The position numbers and the translations under genes are program-made. From UBA11869 sp964544965 (GTDB taxonomy: Bacteria > Pseudomonadota > Gammaproteobacteria > Eutrophobiales > Eutrophobiaceae), in the NCBI GenBank assembly GCA_964544965.1, contig CAZJED010000043.1:1-11847 (forward strand): DNA of 11,847 nucleotides, read 5' to 3'. Each line of letters starts with the position of its first letter. Positions within the stretch are counted from its first letter, which is position 1. The notes beneath the pieces were generated by a model, which had not been told where the DNA came from, ran no database searches, and worked only from the letters and a program-made list of their open reading frames with translations. Of this stretch, positions 1-7,457 are shown one piece after another.

Positions 1-1
1 T

Positions 2-1462
2 GATGGTTTGACCGTTCTTCAGCATCGAGGACAAGATGCTGCTGGGATTGTGACCTGCGATGAAGATAATTTATATCTTAGAAAGGATAATGGTCTTGTT
101 AGAGATGTTATTAAAACCCGTCATATGCTCAATTTAAAAGGGAGTATGGGGATAGGACATGTCCGTTATCCAACAGCAGGTTGTTCTTCTTCAGCTGAAG
201 CTCAACCGTTTTATGTTAATTCACCATATGGGATTACACTTGCTCATAATGGAAATTTAATAAATGCTGAGACTCTGAAAGAAGATTTGATGCGAGATGA
301 TCTTCGTCATTTAAATACCAATTCTGATTCCGAAGTACTATTGAATATTTTAGCTAACGAATTAAATAAGACTGGAAAACATAGAGATGAATTACAGCCT
401 GACGATATTTTTCAAGCGGTTAAACATCTACATAAACGATGTAAAGGAGGGTACGCTGCAGTAGTAATGATCACTGGTATTGGTATTCTTGGTTTTCGCG
501 ATCCAAATGGTATAAGACCAATTGTATTTGGCGATAGAAAAACTGATATTGGAACAGAATTTATTATTGCTTCAGAAAGCGTTGCTGTTGACGCATTGGA
601 CTTTCAACTTATTCGAGATGTTGAGCCTGGAGAGGCAGTTTTTATAACAGTTGATGGAGAAGTATTTTCACAACAATGCTCTAAAAATATAAATCATAGC
701 CCCTGTATTTTTGAATACGTTTATCTTGCAAGACCTGATTCAATAATTGATGGTATTTCTGTCTATAAAGCACGGATAAGCATGGGCGAAACACTCGCAA
801 AAAAAATTCAAAAATCATTCCCTACACACGATATAGATGTAGTTATCCCAATTCCCGATTCAAGTCGAACGGCAGCATTATCATTGGCAAATGTTCTTGG
901 AATTAAATATAGAGAGGGTTTTGTAAAAAATCGATATATTCCCCGTACATTTATTATGCCAGGTCAAAATATACGTAAGAAATCCGTTCGTCAGAAATTG
1001 AATGCTATTAATCTTGAGTTTAAAGATAAAAATGTTTTGCTTGTGGATGATTCAATTGTTAGAGGTACAACATCAACAGAGATAGTTCAAATGGCAAAAG
1101 AAGCAGGTGCAAGACGTGTATATATTGCTTCAGCTGCACCACCAGTGCGCCATCCAAATGTTTATGGAATAGATATGCCGAGCGTAAATGAATTAATCGC
1201 TTATAATAAGAGTGTTGAAGAGGTTGCCGAAACAATCGGAGCCGACTGGTTAATTTATCAGGATATTGAAGATCTAATTTCTTCTGCGCAGAAAGGTAAC
1301 GATTCTATTAAAAGGTTTGATGCATCTTGTTTTACAGGTGATTATATAACCGGAGATGTTAGTAAAGATTATCTTGCGAGAATTGAATCGTTGAGAAATG
1401 ATGCTGCGAAAGAAATAATAAATATAGATGAGGGATTAACTGATTTAACAAAAGGGCAATAA
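2..1462 (+). CDS. purF: Amidophosphoribosyltransferase, 5'-truncated by the window edge
   Basis: This enzyme catalyses the first committed step of purine synthesis: PRPP plus glutamine gives 5-phosphoribosylamine. The frame is already open at base 2 (Asp-Gly-Leu-Thr-Val-Leu-Gln-His-Arg-Gly), matching E. coli PurF from about residue 20. About 19 N-terminal residues, including the catalytic Cys of the class II glutamine amidotransferase domain, therefore lie outside the window, and the TTG at 8 is not the real start. Visible landmarks are the GHVRYPTAG and LAHNGN segments of the glutaminase half, FRDPNGIRP, FVKNRY and RTFIMPGQ, and the PRPP-binding loop LLVDDSIVRGTTS (about 1038-1076) of the phosphoribosyltransferase half. 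The C-terminus is complete; with the missing residues the length would be about 505, as in E. coli. It converges on the PhaR-like gene 43 bp away. Confidence 0.97.
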   Translation, partial: DGLTVLQHRGQDAAGIVTCDEDNLYLRKDNGLVRDVIKTRHMLNLKGSMGIGHVRYPTAGCSSSAEAQPFYVNSPYGITLAHNGNLINAETLKEDLMRDDLRHLNTNSDSEVLLNILANELNKTGKHRDELQPDDIFQAVKHLHKRCKGGYAAVVMITGIGILGFRDPNGIRPIVFGDRKTDIGTEFIIASESVAVDALDFQLIRDVEPGEAVFITVDGEVFSQQCSKNINHSPCIFEYVYLARPDSIIDGISVYKARISMGETLAKKIQKSFPTHDIDVVIPIPDSSRTAALSLANVLGIKYREGFVKNRYIPRTFIMPGQNIRKKSVRQKLNAINLEFKDKNVLLVDDSIVRGTTSTEIVQMAKEAGARRVYIASAAPPVRHPNVYGIDMPSVNELIAYNKSVEEVAETIGADWLIYQDIEDLISSAQKGNDSIKRFDASCFTGDYITGDVSKDYLARIESLRNDAAKEIINIDEGLTDLTKGQ

Positions 1463-1475
1463 AATTAATCAAGTT

Positions 1476-1504
1476 AATAATAAAGTATTATTTAATTGTT
1501 TTTT
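1476..1504 (+). terminator. Possible weak terminator after purF
   Basis: An A/T-only inverted repeat (AATAATA, loop AAG, TATTATT; 1476-1492) starts 13 bases after the purF stop and is followed by a T-rich run (1496-1504). The position between convergent genes fits a terminator, but a stem with no G or C is weak and such repeats arise by chance in AT-rich DNA. Confidence 0.25.
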
Positions 1505-1505
1505 A

Positions 1506-1766
1506 CTAGTTTTCATTTTCGTAGGAGCGAATAATCTGAGTTAGTACTTCAATAGAAAAAAAAGGGCTTCCACCTTGTTCTTTTTCAACAACAATTTGCA
1601 AAAGGACATTTTTAGTTAGATCTTCTTTAGTTTTTGCGTCTACAACAACAAATTCCTTGTTTTCAATTACTAATTTCCTAATATCTTCTAACGTAATATA
1701 TTTACTATATTCTGTGTCATAAAGGCGTCTATTAGGGTATTTTTTAATGGTCCTTTGATGGTTCAT
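1506..1766 (-). CDS. Short PhaR-type DNA-binding protein (PHA accumulation regulator N-terminal domain only)
   Basis: The 86-residue product is almost entirely the N-terminal DNA-binding domain of the polyhydroxyalkanoate synthesis repressor PhaR. It has the family hallmark IKKYPNRRLYDT near residues 7-18, then YITLEDI, a VVDAKTKEDLT segment and a VLLQIVVEKEQGG segment, ending at LTQIIRSY. Typical PhaR proteins are about 150-200 residues and carry a C-terminal region for granule binding and oligomerisation. Here a TAG stop follows directly, and only 43 bp of AT-rich DNA separates it from purF, so that region is absent rather than frameshifted. The start is supported by GAGGAA five bases upstream of the ATG. 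No PHA synthase, phasin or PHA-cycle gene is in the window, so a role in PHA control is not shown; a general DNA-binding regulator is equally possible. Confidence 0.85.
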   Translation of the reverse strand: MNHQRTIKKYPNRRLYDTEYSKYITLEDIRKLVIENKEFVVVDAKTKEDLTKNVLLQIVVEKEQGGSPFFSIEVLTQIIRSYENEN

Positions 1767-2030
1767 TCCCGTTCCTCACTCAAAGATATAATTTAACAAT
1801 CCTAGTAATAAATATGACGCAATGCAACAAATAATAGGATTATATGCAGAAAATAATGATATTGTTAATAGACCGATAAAAATTCAGTATTTAGGCGAAA
1901 AAATACATGTAATTTAATAGATAATTCGCTTAATCTGACTTGATGCGACACCTCATAATTCTGTACTCTTGATGTCCTAAATTTTTAGTTTTACAAGAAT
2001 AATAATTTAAAACCCTAGGGAGAGAGCTAA
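1767..2030. promoter_or_regulatory. Divergent intergenic region between the PhaR-like gene and gltA
   Basis: This 264-bp gap must hold the promoters of both flanking divergent genes. It contains an A/T-rich inverted repeat (GTATTT at 1887-1892, AAATAC at 1901-1906, 8-base loop) of unknown meaning and a 31-codon open frame at 1822-1917 without a ribosome binding site. No recognisable RNA gene or riboswitch was seen. A DNA-binding protein gene divergent from gltA makes this the natural place to look for operator sites, but I see no convincing palindromic operator. Confidence 0.45.
1969..1997 (+). promoter_or_regulatory. Candidate sigma-70 promoter of gltA-mdh
   Basis: TTGATG (1969-1974) and TACAAG (1992-1997) are separated by 17 bp, each matching four of six consensus bases. 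Transcription would start near 2004, giving a leader of about 27 nt that contains the strong AGGGAG ribosome binding site at 2017-2022. In DNA this AT-rich such matches are common, so this is only the best candidate. Confidence 0.3.
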
Positions 2031-3326
2031 ATGGCTGAAACAGTCACAATCACCGATAATCGAACCGGAAAAAAAGTTGAGTGCCCAATACTTGACGGTG
2101 TTTATGGCGCGCCAGTTATTGATACAAAAACATTGTACAAAGAGCTCGGAATGTTTACTTTTGACCCGGGTTTTGTGACCACAGCATCATGTAGAAGTAA
2201 AATTACTTATCTTGACGGAGAGAAGGGTATTTTACTCCACCGTGGTTATCCAATTGACCAGTTAGCAAATCAAAGCTCATATTTGGAAGTATGTTACCTC
2301 TTATTATATGGAGAACTTCCCACAAAAATTCAATTTGATAAATTTCGTGAAACTCTTAACGAGCGTAATATGGTTCATGAGCATCTTGAACGTTTTTATA
2401 CTGGATATCTTCATGACGCGCATCCGATGTCAATACTGATTGGTGTAACGGGTGCGTTGTCTTCTTATTATCACGAGGCAATGGATATTAATGATCCAGC
2501 CGATCGTGAACTGACAGCGATTCGAGTTATTGCGAAAATGCCTATACTTGCCGCGCACTGCTACAAGCATTCTGTTGGTCACCCGTTCATCTATTCACGA
2601 GATGATTTAGGCTATGTTGAAAACTTTTTAAATATGATGTTCTCAGTACCTATGCGTGAATATGTCCCTAATCCGATAGCAGTAAAGGCCTTAAATTTGT
2701 TGTTAATTTTACATGCTGATCATGAGCAAAATGCATCAACATCAACAGTTAGATTATCGGGTAGCGCTGAAGCGAATCCATTTGCTTGTATTGCCGCGGG
2801 CATTGTTACACTTTGGGGGCGCGCCCATGGTGGAGCAAACGAAGCAGTGCTTCAGATGTTAGCTGAAATAGATACGGCAGATAATATTCCTAAGTTTATT
2901 GATAGGGCTAAAGATAAAGAAGATCCTTTTAGATTAATGGGTTTCGGCCATCGTGTTTATAAGAATTATGATCCGCGGGCAACAATTATTCGACAAGTTT
3001 GTCATGATTTGCTGAATGAAATAGATACTGTTGATCAACCTTTATTTGAAATTGCAATGAAACTAGAAGAGATTGCCCTTGAAGATGATTATTTCATTGA
3101 ACGTAAACTGTATCCTAATGTTGATTTTTATTCCGGGATTATACTTAAAGCATTAGGAATTCCTACTTCGATGTATACCGTTATGTTTGCATTAGCAAGA
3201 TCTGCAGGTTGGGTTTCTCAATGGTTAGAAATGATGGAAGATCCTGATTTTAAGATTGGTAGACCAAGACAGCTTTATATGGGTGAAGAGACTCGCGATT
3301 ATATTCCAATTAATAAAAGAAAATAA
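2031..3326 (+). CDS. gltA: Citrate synthase, type II
   Basis: It condenses oxaloacetate with acetyl-CoA to citrate, the entry step of the TCA cycle. The 431-residue protein matches the large bacterial (type II, hexameric) class, about 427 residues in E. coli, with its characteristic N-terminal extension. Catalytic residues are in place: His266 in GRAHGGANEA, His307 in GFGHRVYKNYDPR and Asp365 in PNVDFYSG; the LHADHEQNASTSTVR segment (228-241) is also intact. Enzymes of this class are often inhibited allosterically by NADH; I did not verify the NADH-site residues. The start is well supported by AGGGAG eight bases before the ATG. mdh follows after 29 bp with no terminator, so the two are probably cotranscribed, coupling oxaloacetate supply to its use. 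Confidence 0.98.
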   Translation: MAETVTITDNRTGKKVECPILDGVYGAPVIDTKTLYKELGMFTFDPGFVTTASCRSKITYLDGEKGILLHRGYPIDQLANQSSYLEVCYLLLYGELPTKIQFDKFRETLNERNMVHEHLERFYTGYLHDAHPMSILIGVTGALSSYYHEAMDINDPADRELTAIRVIAKMPILAAHCYKHSVGHPFIYSRDDLGYVENFLNMMFSVPMREYVPNPIAVKALNLLLILHADHEQNASTSTVRLSGSAEANPFACIAAGIVTLWGRAHGGANEAVLQMLAEIDTADNIPKFIDRAKDKEDPFRLMGFGHRVYKNYDPRATIIRQVCHDLLNEIDTVDQPLFEIAMKLEEIALEDDYFIERKLYPNVDFYSGIILKALGIPTSMYTVMFALARSAGWVSQWLEMMEDPDFKIGRPRQLYMGEETRDYIPINKRK

Positions 3327-3355
3327 TATTCTCGTTATATAGGTATAAAAAGAAC

Positions 3356-4336
3356 ATGAAAACACCTGTTCGTGTTACTGTCACAGGCGCAGCTGGCCAG
3401 ATTAGTTATTCTCTGTTGTTTCGCATTGCCTCTGGCCAAATGTTAGGATCAGACCAACCAGTTATTTTTCAGTTACTTGAGATAGCACCTGCCATGAAGG
3501 CATTAGAAGGTGTAGTTATGGAAATTGATGATTGTGCTTTTCCTCTGGTTGAAGATTTCGTTTTAACAGATGATATCAATACTGCTTTCGATGATGTTAA
3601 CTATGCGTTATTAGTTGGCGCAAAACCAAGAGGTCCCGGCATGGAACGTAGTGATTTGTTGGAAGCTAACGGCGGCATTTTTAAACTACAAGGAAATGGA
3701 TTAAATGAAAATGCTAATCGTGATGTTAAAGTTTTGGTTGTCGGAAATCCTGCGAACACCAATGCTTACACAGCAATGGTTAGCGCACCTGATTTAAATC
3801 CTCGAAATTTCACTGCAATGACTCGCCTTGATCATAATCGCGCATTAGCTCAACTCGCTTCGATAACAAATGCATCAGTTCATGATATTAAGAAAATGAC
3901 TATTTGGGGCAATCATTCGACAACACAATACCCAGATATTAATTACACAACTGTTTCTGGTAATCCAGCAAAAGATTTAGTCGAACTTAATTGGTATCAG
4001 GAAGAATATATACCCCGAGTAGCAAAACGAGGCGCTGAAATAATTGATGCTCGCGGTGCTTCTAGTGCTGCATCAGCGGCAAATGGTGCTATTGATCATA
4101 TGCGTGATTGGGTGATGGGGACTGATGATAATAACTGGGTTAGCATGGGCGTGCCCAGTGACGGAAGTTATGGAATACCAGAAGGGCTGATATTTTCTTT
4201 TCCAGTTATTTGTGAAGATGGTGATTACCAAATAGTTCAGGGTTTAGAATTTGATGAGTTTGGTCAGTCAAAGATAGACGCAACACAAAAAGAGCTTGAG
4301 GAAGAAAAGGCAGCACTATCGAGTATTCTCGATTAA
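3356..4336 (+). CDS. mdh: Malate dehydrogenase (NAD-dependent, MDH type 2)
   Basis: It oxidises malate to oxaloacetate with NAD+ in the cytosol. At 326 residues it belongs to the 'type 2' malate dehydrogenases related to eukaryotic cytosolic MDH, rather than the 312-residue type of E. coli. The Rossmann fold begins at once with TGAAGQIS (10-17). The mobile-loop arginines are in KPRGPGMER (90-98), the substrate and proton-relay residues in MTRLDHNRA (155-163, Asp159) and the catalytic His187 in WGNHST. The C-terminal helix region is complete. The ribosome binding site is weak (AAAAAGAA just before the ATG), so translation may lean on gltA. It lies directly downstream of gltA and probably works with it, since the unfavourable malate oxidation is pulled by citrate formation. 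Its stop lies 6 bp from the stop of the opposing HAD gene. Confidence 0.96.
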   Translation: MKTPVRVTVTGAAGQISYSLLFRIASGQMLGSDQPVIFQLLEIAPAMKALEGVVMEIDDCAFPLVEDFVLTDDINTAFDDVNYALLVGAKPRGPGMERSDLLEANGGIFKLQGNGLNENANRDVKVLVVGNPANTNAYTAMVSAPDLNPRNFTAMTRLDHNRALAQLASITNASVHDIKKMTIWGNHSTTQYPDINYTTVSGNPAKDLVELNWYQEEYIPRVAKRGAEIIDARGASSAASAANGAIDHMRDWVMGTDDNNWVSMGVPSDGSYGIPEGLIFSFPVICEDGDYQIVQGLEFDEFGQSKIDATQKELEEEKAALSSILD

Positions 4337-4342
4337 CGTTTA

Positions 4343-4996
4343 TTATCGTAAACTAATAATAGGCCAGTTCATTTTTAGTGCTTCATTTTTTAGATTTTCA
4401 TCTGGATCAACAGCAACAGGATGATTTACTTCTTTCATAAGCGGAACATCATTATGCGAATCACTATAAAACCAACTTTCTTCAATTTGATATTTTGTAT
4501 GTTTTAACCAGGCATTGAAACGTTCAACCTTACCTTCAGCATAAGAAGGAATTCCAATAAAATTACCTGTAAATTCTTGATTATTTAATTCTGGTTCACA
4601 TGCTATTAAATTTTCTATTCTAAATTCAGTTGCAATGGGTTCAACTATAAAACGGTTTGTTGCAGTTATAATTAATAGTTCGTGATCTTGCTTGCGATGA
4701 TCATCTATTAACTGATAAGCTTTTTTCAGTATTACCGGTTTTATTTTTTCTTCAAAAAAATCATCTCTCCACTCTATCAATTGATTTAGATTATTCTCTC
4801 CGAGAACTTTTAGTTGAAATTTTAGAAAATCTTCGATATCAAGATCGCCATCTAAATAATCTTTATAGTATTTCTTATGTGCAGCTTTATAGGATACAGG
4901 ATCAACGTAGTTTCGTTCACACAGAAACTCTCCCCAAAGGACATCACTATCGCCAGCAATCAATGTATTGTCAATATCAAAAATAGCAAGTTTCAT
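4343..4996 (-). CDS. HAD-superfamily IB phosphatase (SerB-like)
   Basis: A 217-residue HAD phosphatase of subfamily IB, the group that includes phosphoserine phosphatase. The four HAD motifs are visible: motif I FDIDNTL (nucleophile Asp7 and Asp9), motif II LIITAT (109-113), motif III Lys156 in EGKVERF, and motif IV YSDSHNDVPLM (177-187, Asp179 and Asp183). A helical cap lies between motifs I and II. The substrate cannot be read from the sequence; SerB identity is not claimed because the protein only shares the subfamily pattern. I chose the ATG at 4996 rather than the in-frame GTG three codons upstream because AAGTGAG lies at the right distance from the ATG and overlaps the GTG. It is divergent from rppH, a pairing I recall from other gammaproteobacteria such as Pseudomonas. 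Confidence 0.9.
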   Translation of the reverse strand: MKLAIFDIDNTLIAGDSDVLWGEFLCERNYVDPVSYKAAHKKYYKDYLDGDLDIEDFLKFQLKVLGENNLNQLIEWRDDFFEEKIKPVILKKAYQLIDDHRKQDHELLIITATNRFIVEPIATEFRIENLIACEPELNNQEFTGNFIGIPSYAEGKVERFNAWLKHTKYQIEESWFYSDSHNDVPLMKEVNHPVAVDPDENLKNEALKMNWPIISLR

Positions 4997-5128
4997 ATTT
5001 CTCACTTATAGCAGAATAAATAGAATTGGCTAGTCTAGAAGTTATTTTTAATAAGGCAAATATTTTCATTTATATTATTTGTACTGTAGGATTGATTTAA
5101 TAAAGATTAATTAATTAGATATTCCAAT
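4997..5128. promoter_or_regulatory. Divergent promoter region, HAD phosphatase / rppH
   Basis: These 132 bp separate two divergent genes and should hold a promoter for each. On the minus strand, CTATAAG stands 8 bp before the HAD ATG and resembles a -10 element, which would give an almost leaderless message, but it has no clear -35 partner. On the plus side no convincing -10/-35 pair or ribosome binding site was found before rppH. Confidence 0.35.
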
Positions 5129-5599
5129 ATGATTGATTCAGAGGGTTTTCGAGCAAATGTTGGCATTATATTAACCAACAATGATAGACAGGTTTTTTGG
5201 GCCCGTCGTGTGGGTATGGATGCCTGGCAATTTCCGCAAGGCGGAATTAAAAAAAATGAGTCTCCGAAAGCTGCTATGTACCGGGAGTTAAAGGAAGAGA
5301 TTGGTCTTGAACCAGAACATATTGAAATATTAAATTCAACGAATGATTGGTTGAGATATTTGTTGCCTAAACAGTATATTCGTAAAAATAGCGAACCTTT
5401 ATGCATTGGCCAGAAGCAGAAATGGTATTTATTGAAATTAATAGTTAATGATAGATATCTCAATTTATCTTGTACTAGCAACCCGGAATTTGATTTATGG
5501 AAGTGGGTAGATTTTTGGGTGCCTGTTGATGAAATTATTTCATTCAAACGGGAAGTTTATCAGCAAGCATTAAAGCAATTCGAGCCATTTATTGCTTGA
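5129..5599 (+). CDS. rppH: RNA pyrophosphohydrolase RppH (Nudix)
   Basis: It removes pyrophosphate from the 5'-triphosphate end of mRNA, the step that opens transcripts to RNase E decay. The protein starts MIDSEGFRANVGI, collinear with the E. coli N-terminus, so the start is secure although no Shine-Dalgarno sequence precedes it. The Nudix box spans residues 38-60 (Gly38, Glu44, then RELKEEIGL at 52-60) and is complete. The family features WQFPQGG (33-39), CIGQKQKW (92-99) and the PEFDLWKWV segment are present. At 156 residues it lacks the roughly 20-residue basic tail of the E. coli enzyme, as many homologues do. A weak terminator overlaps its stop codon. It is convergent with a small exported-protein gene. 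Confidence 0.96.
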   Translation: MIDSEGFRANVGIILTNNDRQVFWARRVGMDAWQFPQGGIKKNESPKAAMYRELKEEIGLEPEHIEILNSTNDWLRYLLPKQYIRKNSEPLCIGQKQKWYLLKLIVNDRYLNLSCTSNPEFDLWKWVDFWVPVDEIISFKREVYQQALKQFEPFIA

Positions 5600-5622
5600 G
5601 CCCCTTCAATTTTTATTTTTTA
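5596..5622 (+). terminator. Candidate intrinsic terminator of rppH
   Basis: TTGAG (5596-5600) and TTCAA (5605-5609) can pair as a 5-bp stem with one G-U pair around a CCCC loop, followed directly by a 12-base tract that is nearly all T. The rppH stop codon TGA (5597-5599) lies inside the stem. The stem is short, but the position and T-tract fit a terminator. Confidence 0.4.
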
Positions 5623-5643
5623 GTAAAGGAAAGATGTTCACAA

Positions 5644-6012
5644 TTATGGTTTTCGTGTGGCCATAGCTTGCATTAGTCCACGCAGTAACTTATTTGAGGC
5701 ACGATTAGCTACACTCCTGAGAACTCTTCTAACAGCTTCAGGCGCATAATTTTCGGAAACTAAATATTCATAAGTCTTTTCAAGTATTGGCGCACAATTT
5801 TTCATGGCATAATCAGCAATTACCCTAGTATCGTCTTCCTTATCAATTTGTGCTAAAGCAGTCTCATTTAAGCAATTACTATATTCACCTGACGACTTGG
5901 AAACCTTTTGGTATTCTTCTTGAGTGAAGTTTGTAGTTTTATATTCGGCCGAAACATTAAGGCTTAAGACTAAGAATAAGGCAGCAGCAAAATGATTTAT
6001 TTTATATTTCAT
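5644..6012 (-). CDS. Small exported protein of unknown function
   Basis: I do not recognise this 122-residue protein. It begins with a clear Sec signal peptide: a basic start (MKYKINH), a hydrophobic core (about 8-19) and a likely cleavage site after NVSA at residue 22. The mature part of about 100 residues is mostly predicted helix and has just two cysteines, Cys47 and Cys73, which could form a disulfide in the periplasm. The C-terminal third is rich in Arg and Lys (RRVLRSVANRASNKLLRG). There is no lipobox and no further membrane segment. The start is well supported by AAAGGG seven bases upstream. It is transcribed alone, convergent with rppH and divergent from mpl; neither neighbour indicates a function. 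Confidence 0.8.
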   Translation of the reverse strand: MKYKINHFAAALFLVLSLNVSAEYKTTNFTQEEYQKVSKSSGEYSNCLNETALAQIDKEDDTRVIADYAMKNCAPILEKTYEYLVSENYAPEAVRRVLRSVANRASNKLLRGLMQAMATRKP

Positions 6013-6098
6013 TGGACATCCCTTTATTGATTTATGGTAGTTTAGAACAACGATAACATGAAAGATTCAATTTTCCATATACTTGAGAATAAAAATTA
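6013..6098. promoter_or_regulatory. Divergent promoter region, small exported protein / mpl
   Basis: These 86 bp lie between two divergent starts and must serve the exported-protein gene and probably the mpl-LON-nth run. The left-hand ribosome binding site AAAGGG (6020-6025, minus strand) is clear. The right-hand one before mpl is poor (TGAG about 11 bases from the ATG). I could not pick out a convincing -10/-35 pair for either direction. Confidence 0.35.
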
Positions 6099-7457
6099 AT
6101 GCACATTCATATTCTAGGTGTCTGCGGAACATTTATGGGCGGTCTTGCTCAGATCGCTAAAGCATTAGGCCATGACGTAACGGGCTCTGATCAAAACATG
6201 TATCCACCAATGAGTAATGAGCTCGCTAAACTTAACATTGATGTTATGAATGGTTATGAACCTGAACATTTACATTCTCAGCCTGATTTGGTGTTAGTGG
6301 GCAACACTTTATCACGCGGGAATCCCGCAATTGAATACATGCTCAATCAAAGATTATCGTTCATGTCGGGGCCAGAATGGTTATTTCGGGAGGTATTACA
6401 AAAAAGACACGTACTGGCTATTGCTGGCACACACGGCAAGACTACCACCACTAGTATTCTGAGCTGGATTCTTGAATTTGCAGGTCTTAATCCCTCATTT
6501 CTCATAGGGGGCGTAGTTGAAAACTTTGGGAAATCAGCTAGTTATACTAATTCTGAATATTTCGTTATCGAAGCTGATGAATATGACACTGCTTTTTTTG
6601 ATAAACGCTCCAAATTTCTCCATTATCACCCAGATACCTTAGTAATAAATAATATTGAGTACGATCATGCTGATATCTTTCACGATCTTGCTGCTATCAG
6701 GCGCGAATTTCATAATCTAGTTCGTATCCTCCCCGAAACAGCAAAAATTATTTATCCAATTGGCGACCAAGAGATTAAAAAGGTCTTAAAGAAAGGTTGT
6801 TGGTCGGCATCAGAGACATTTCTGGGGCCAGATGCAGAATGGTCAATAATTGATGCAAGCTGTGATTATCAGGATTTTTCTATTATTAATAATGGGAAAA
6901 TAGTGGGTAAGGCCTCTTGGCCGGCTATTGGCGAACACAATGCTTCCAATGCTCTGGCTGCAATTATTGCAGCTAAAAACGTTGGTGTTTCAGTAGAAAA
7001 AGCATGTCAGGCCTTAAGTGAATTCAAATCAGTAAAACGTCGATTAGAGTGTATTTTTGATTCCAATGATATTCGTGTTTATGATGATTTTGCTCACCAT
7101 CCAACAGCTATCAGGAAAAGTCTTCAGGCAATAAAAAGTCATGCAACAAATGGGCGGGTAGTTGCAATTATGGAACCTCGCTCCAATACAATGCGTATGG
7201 GCGTTCATGCGGAAACACTATCTGCTGCTTTTACAGATGCCGACCGTATTTTTCTATACCAACCTAAGGATTTAAAATGGAATATCTCAGATCATATGAA
7301 TGAACTTGGTAATCGTTGCCAAGTATTTGAGAATGTAGATAAAATAGCTGAATTGGTTAGTAAAGAAGCCCAGCCACACGATAACATAGTGATTATGAGC
7401 AATGGTGCTTTTGGCGGTATATATCAAAAATTAATTGAGAGATTAAATAAATTATGA
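6099..7457 (+). CDS. mpl: UDP-N-acetylmuramate:L-alanyl-gamma-D-glutamyl-meso-diaminopimelate ligase
   Basis: This is the peptidoglycan-recycling ligase that joins the recovered tripeptide L-Ala-D-Glu-meso-DAP to UDP-MurNAc in the cytosol, bypassing MurC, MurD and MurE. The 452 residues align along their whole length with E. coli Mpl. Landmarks are the N-terminal ILGVCGTFMGG (5-15), GSDQNMYPPMS (29-39), the ATP-binding P-loop AGTHGKTTT (109-117), EADEYDTAFFDKRSKF (158-173), NNIEYDHADIF (184-194), GEHNASNA (278-285), YDDFAHHPTAI (328-338) and EPRSNTM (359-365). MSNGAFGG (433-440) lies near the C-terminus. Its presence implies DAP-type peptidoglycan and a recycling pathway. The stop overlaps the start of the LON-domain gene (ATGA), so the two are translationally coupled. 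Confidence 0.97.
   Translation: MHIHILGVCGTFMGGLAQIAKALGHDVTGSDQNMYPPMSNELAKLNIDVMNGYEPEHLHSQPDLVLVGNTLSRGNPAIEYMLNQRLSFMSGPEWLFREVLQKRHVLAIAGTHGKTTTTSILSWILEFAGLNPSFLIGGVVENFGKSASYTNSEYFVIEADEYDTAFFDKRSKFLHYHPDTLVINNIEYDHADIFHDLAAIRREFHNLVRILPETAKIIYPIGDQEIKKVLKKGCWSASETFLGPDAEWSIIDASCDYQDFSIINNGKIVGKASWPAIGEHNASNALAAIIAAKNVGVSVEKACQALSEFKSVKRRLECIFDSNDIRVYDDFAHHPTAIRKSLQAIKSHATNGRVVAIMEPRSNTMRMGVHAETLSAAFTDADRIFLYQPKDLKWNISDHMNELGNRCQVFENVDKIAELVSKEAQPHDNIVIMSNGAFGGIYQKLIERLNKL

Noticed and set aside
1822..1917. 31-codon open frame between the PhaR-like gene and gltA
   Set aside because: It has no ribosome binding site, no recognisable sequence and lies in a region that must hold two divergent promoters; an open frame of this length is expected by chance.
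4343..4996. serB (phosphoserine phosphatase)
   Set aside because: The HAD motifs place it in subfamily IB, but nothing in the sequence shows phosphoserine specificity and no serine-synthesis gene is nearby.
5107..5547. 146-residue minus-strand open frame
   Set aside because: It lies antisense to rppH, which is certain from its Nudix box; the translated product looks like no protein family.
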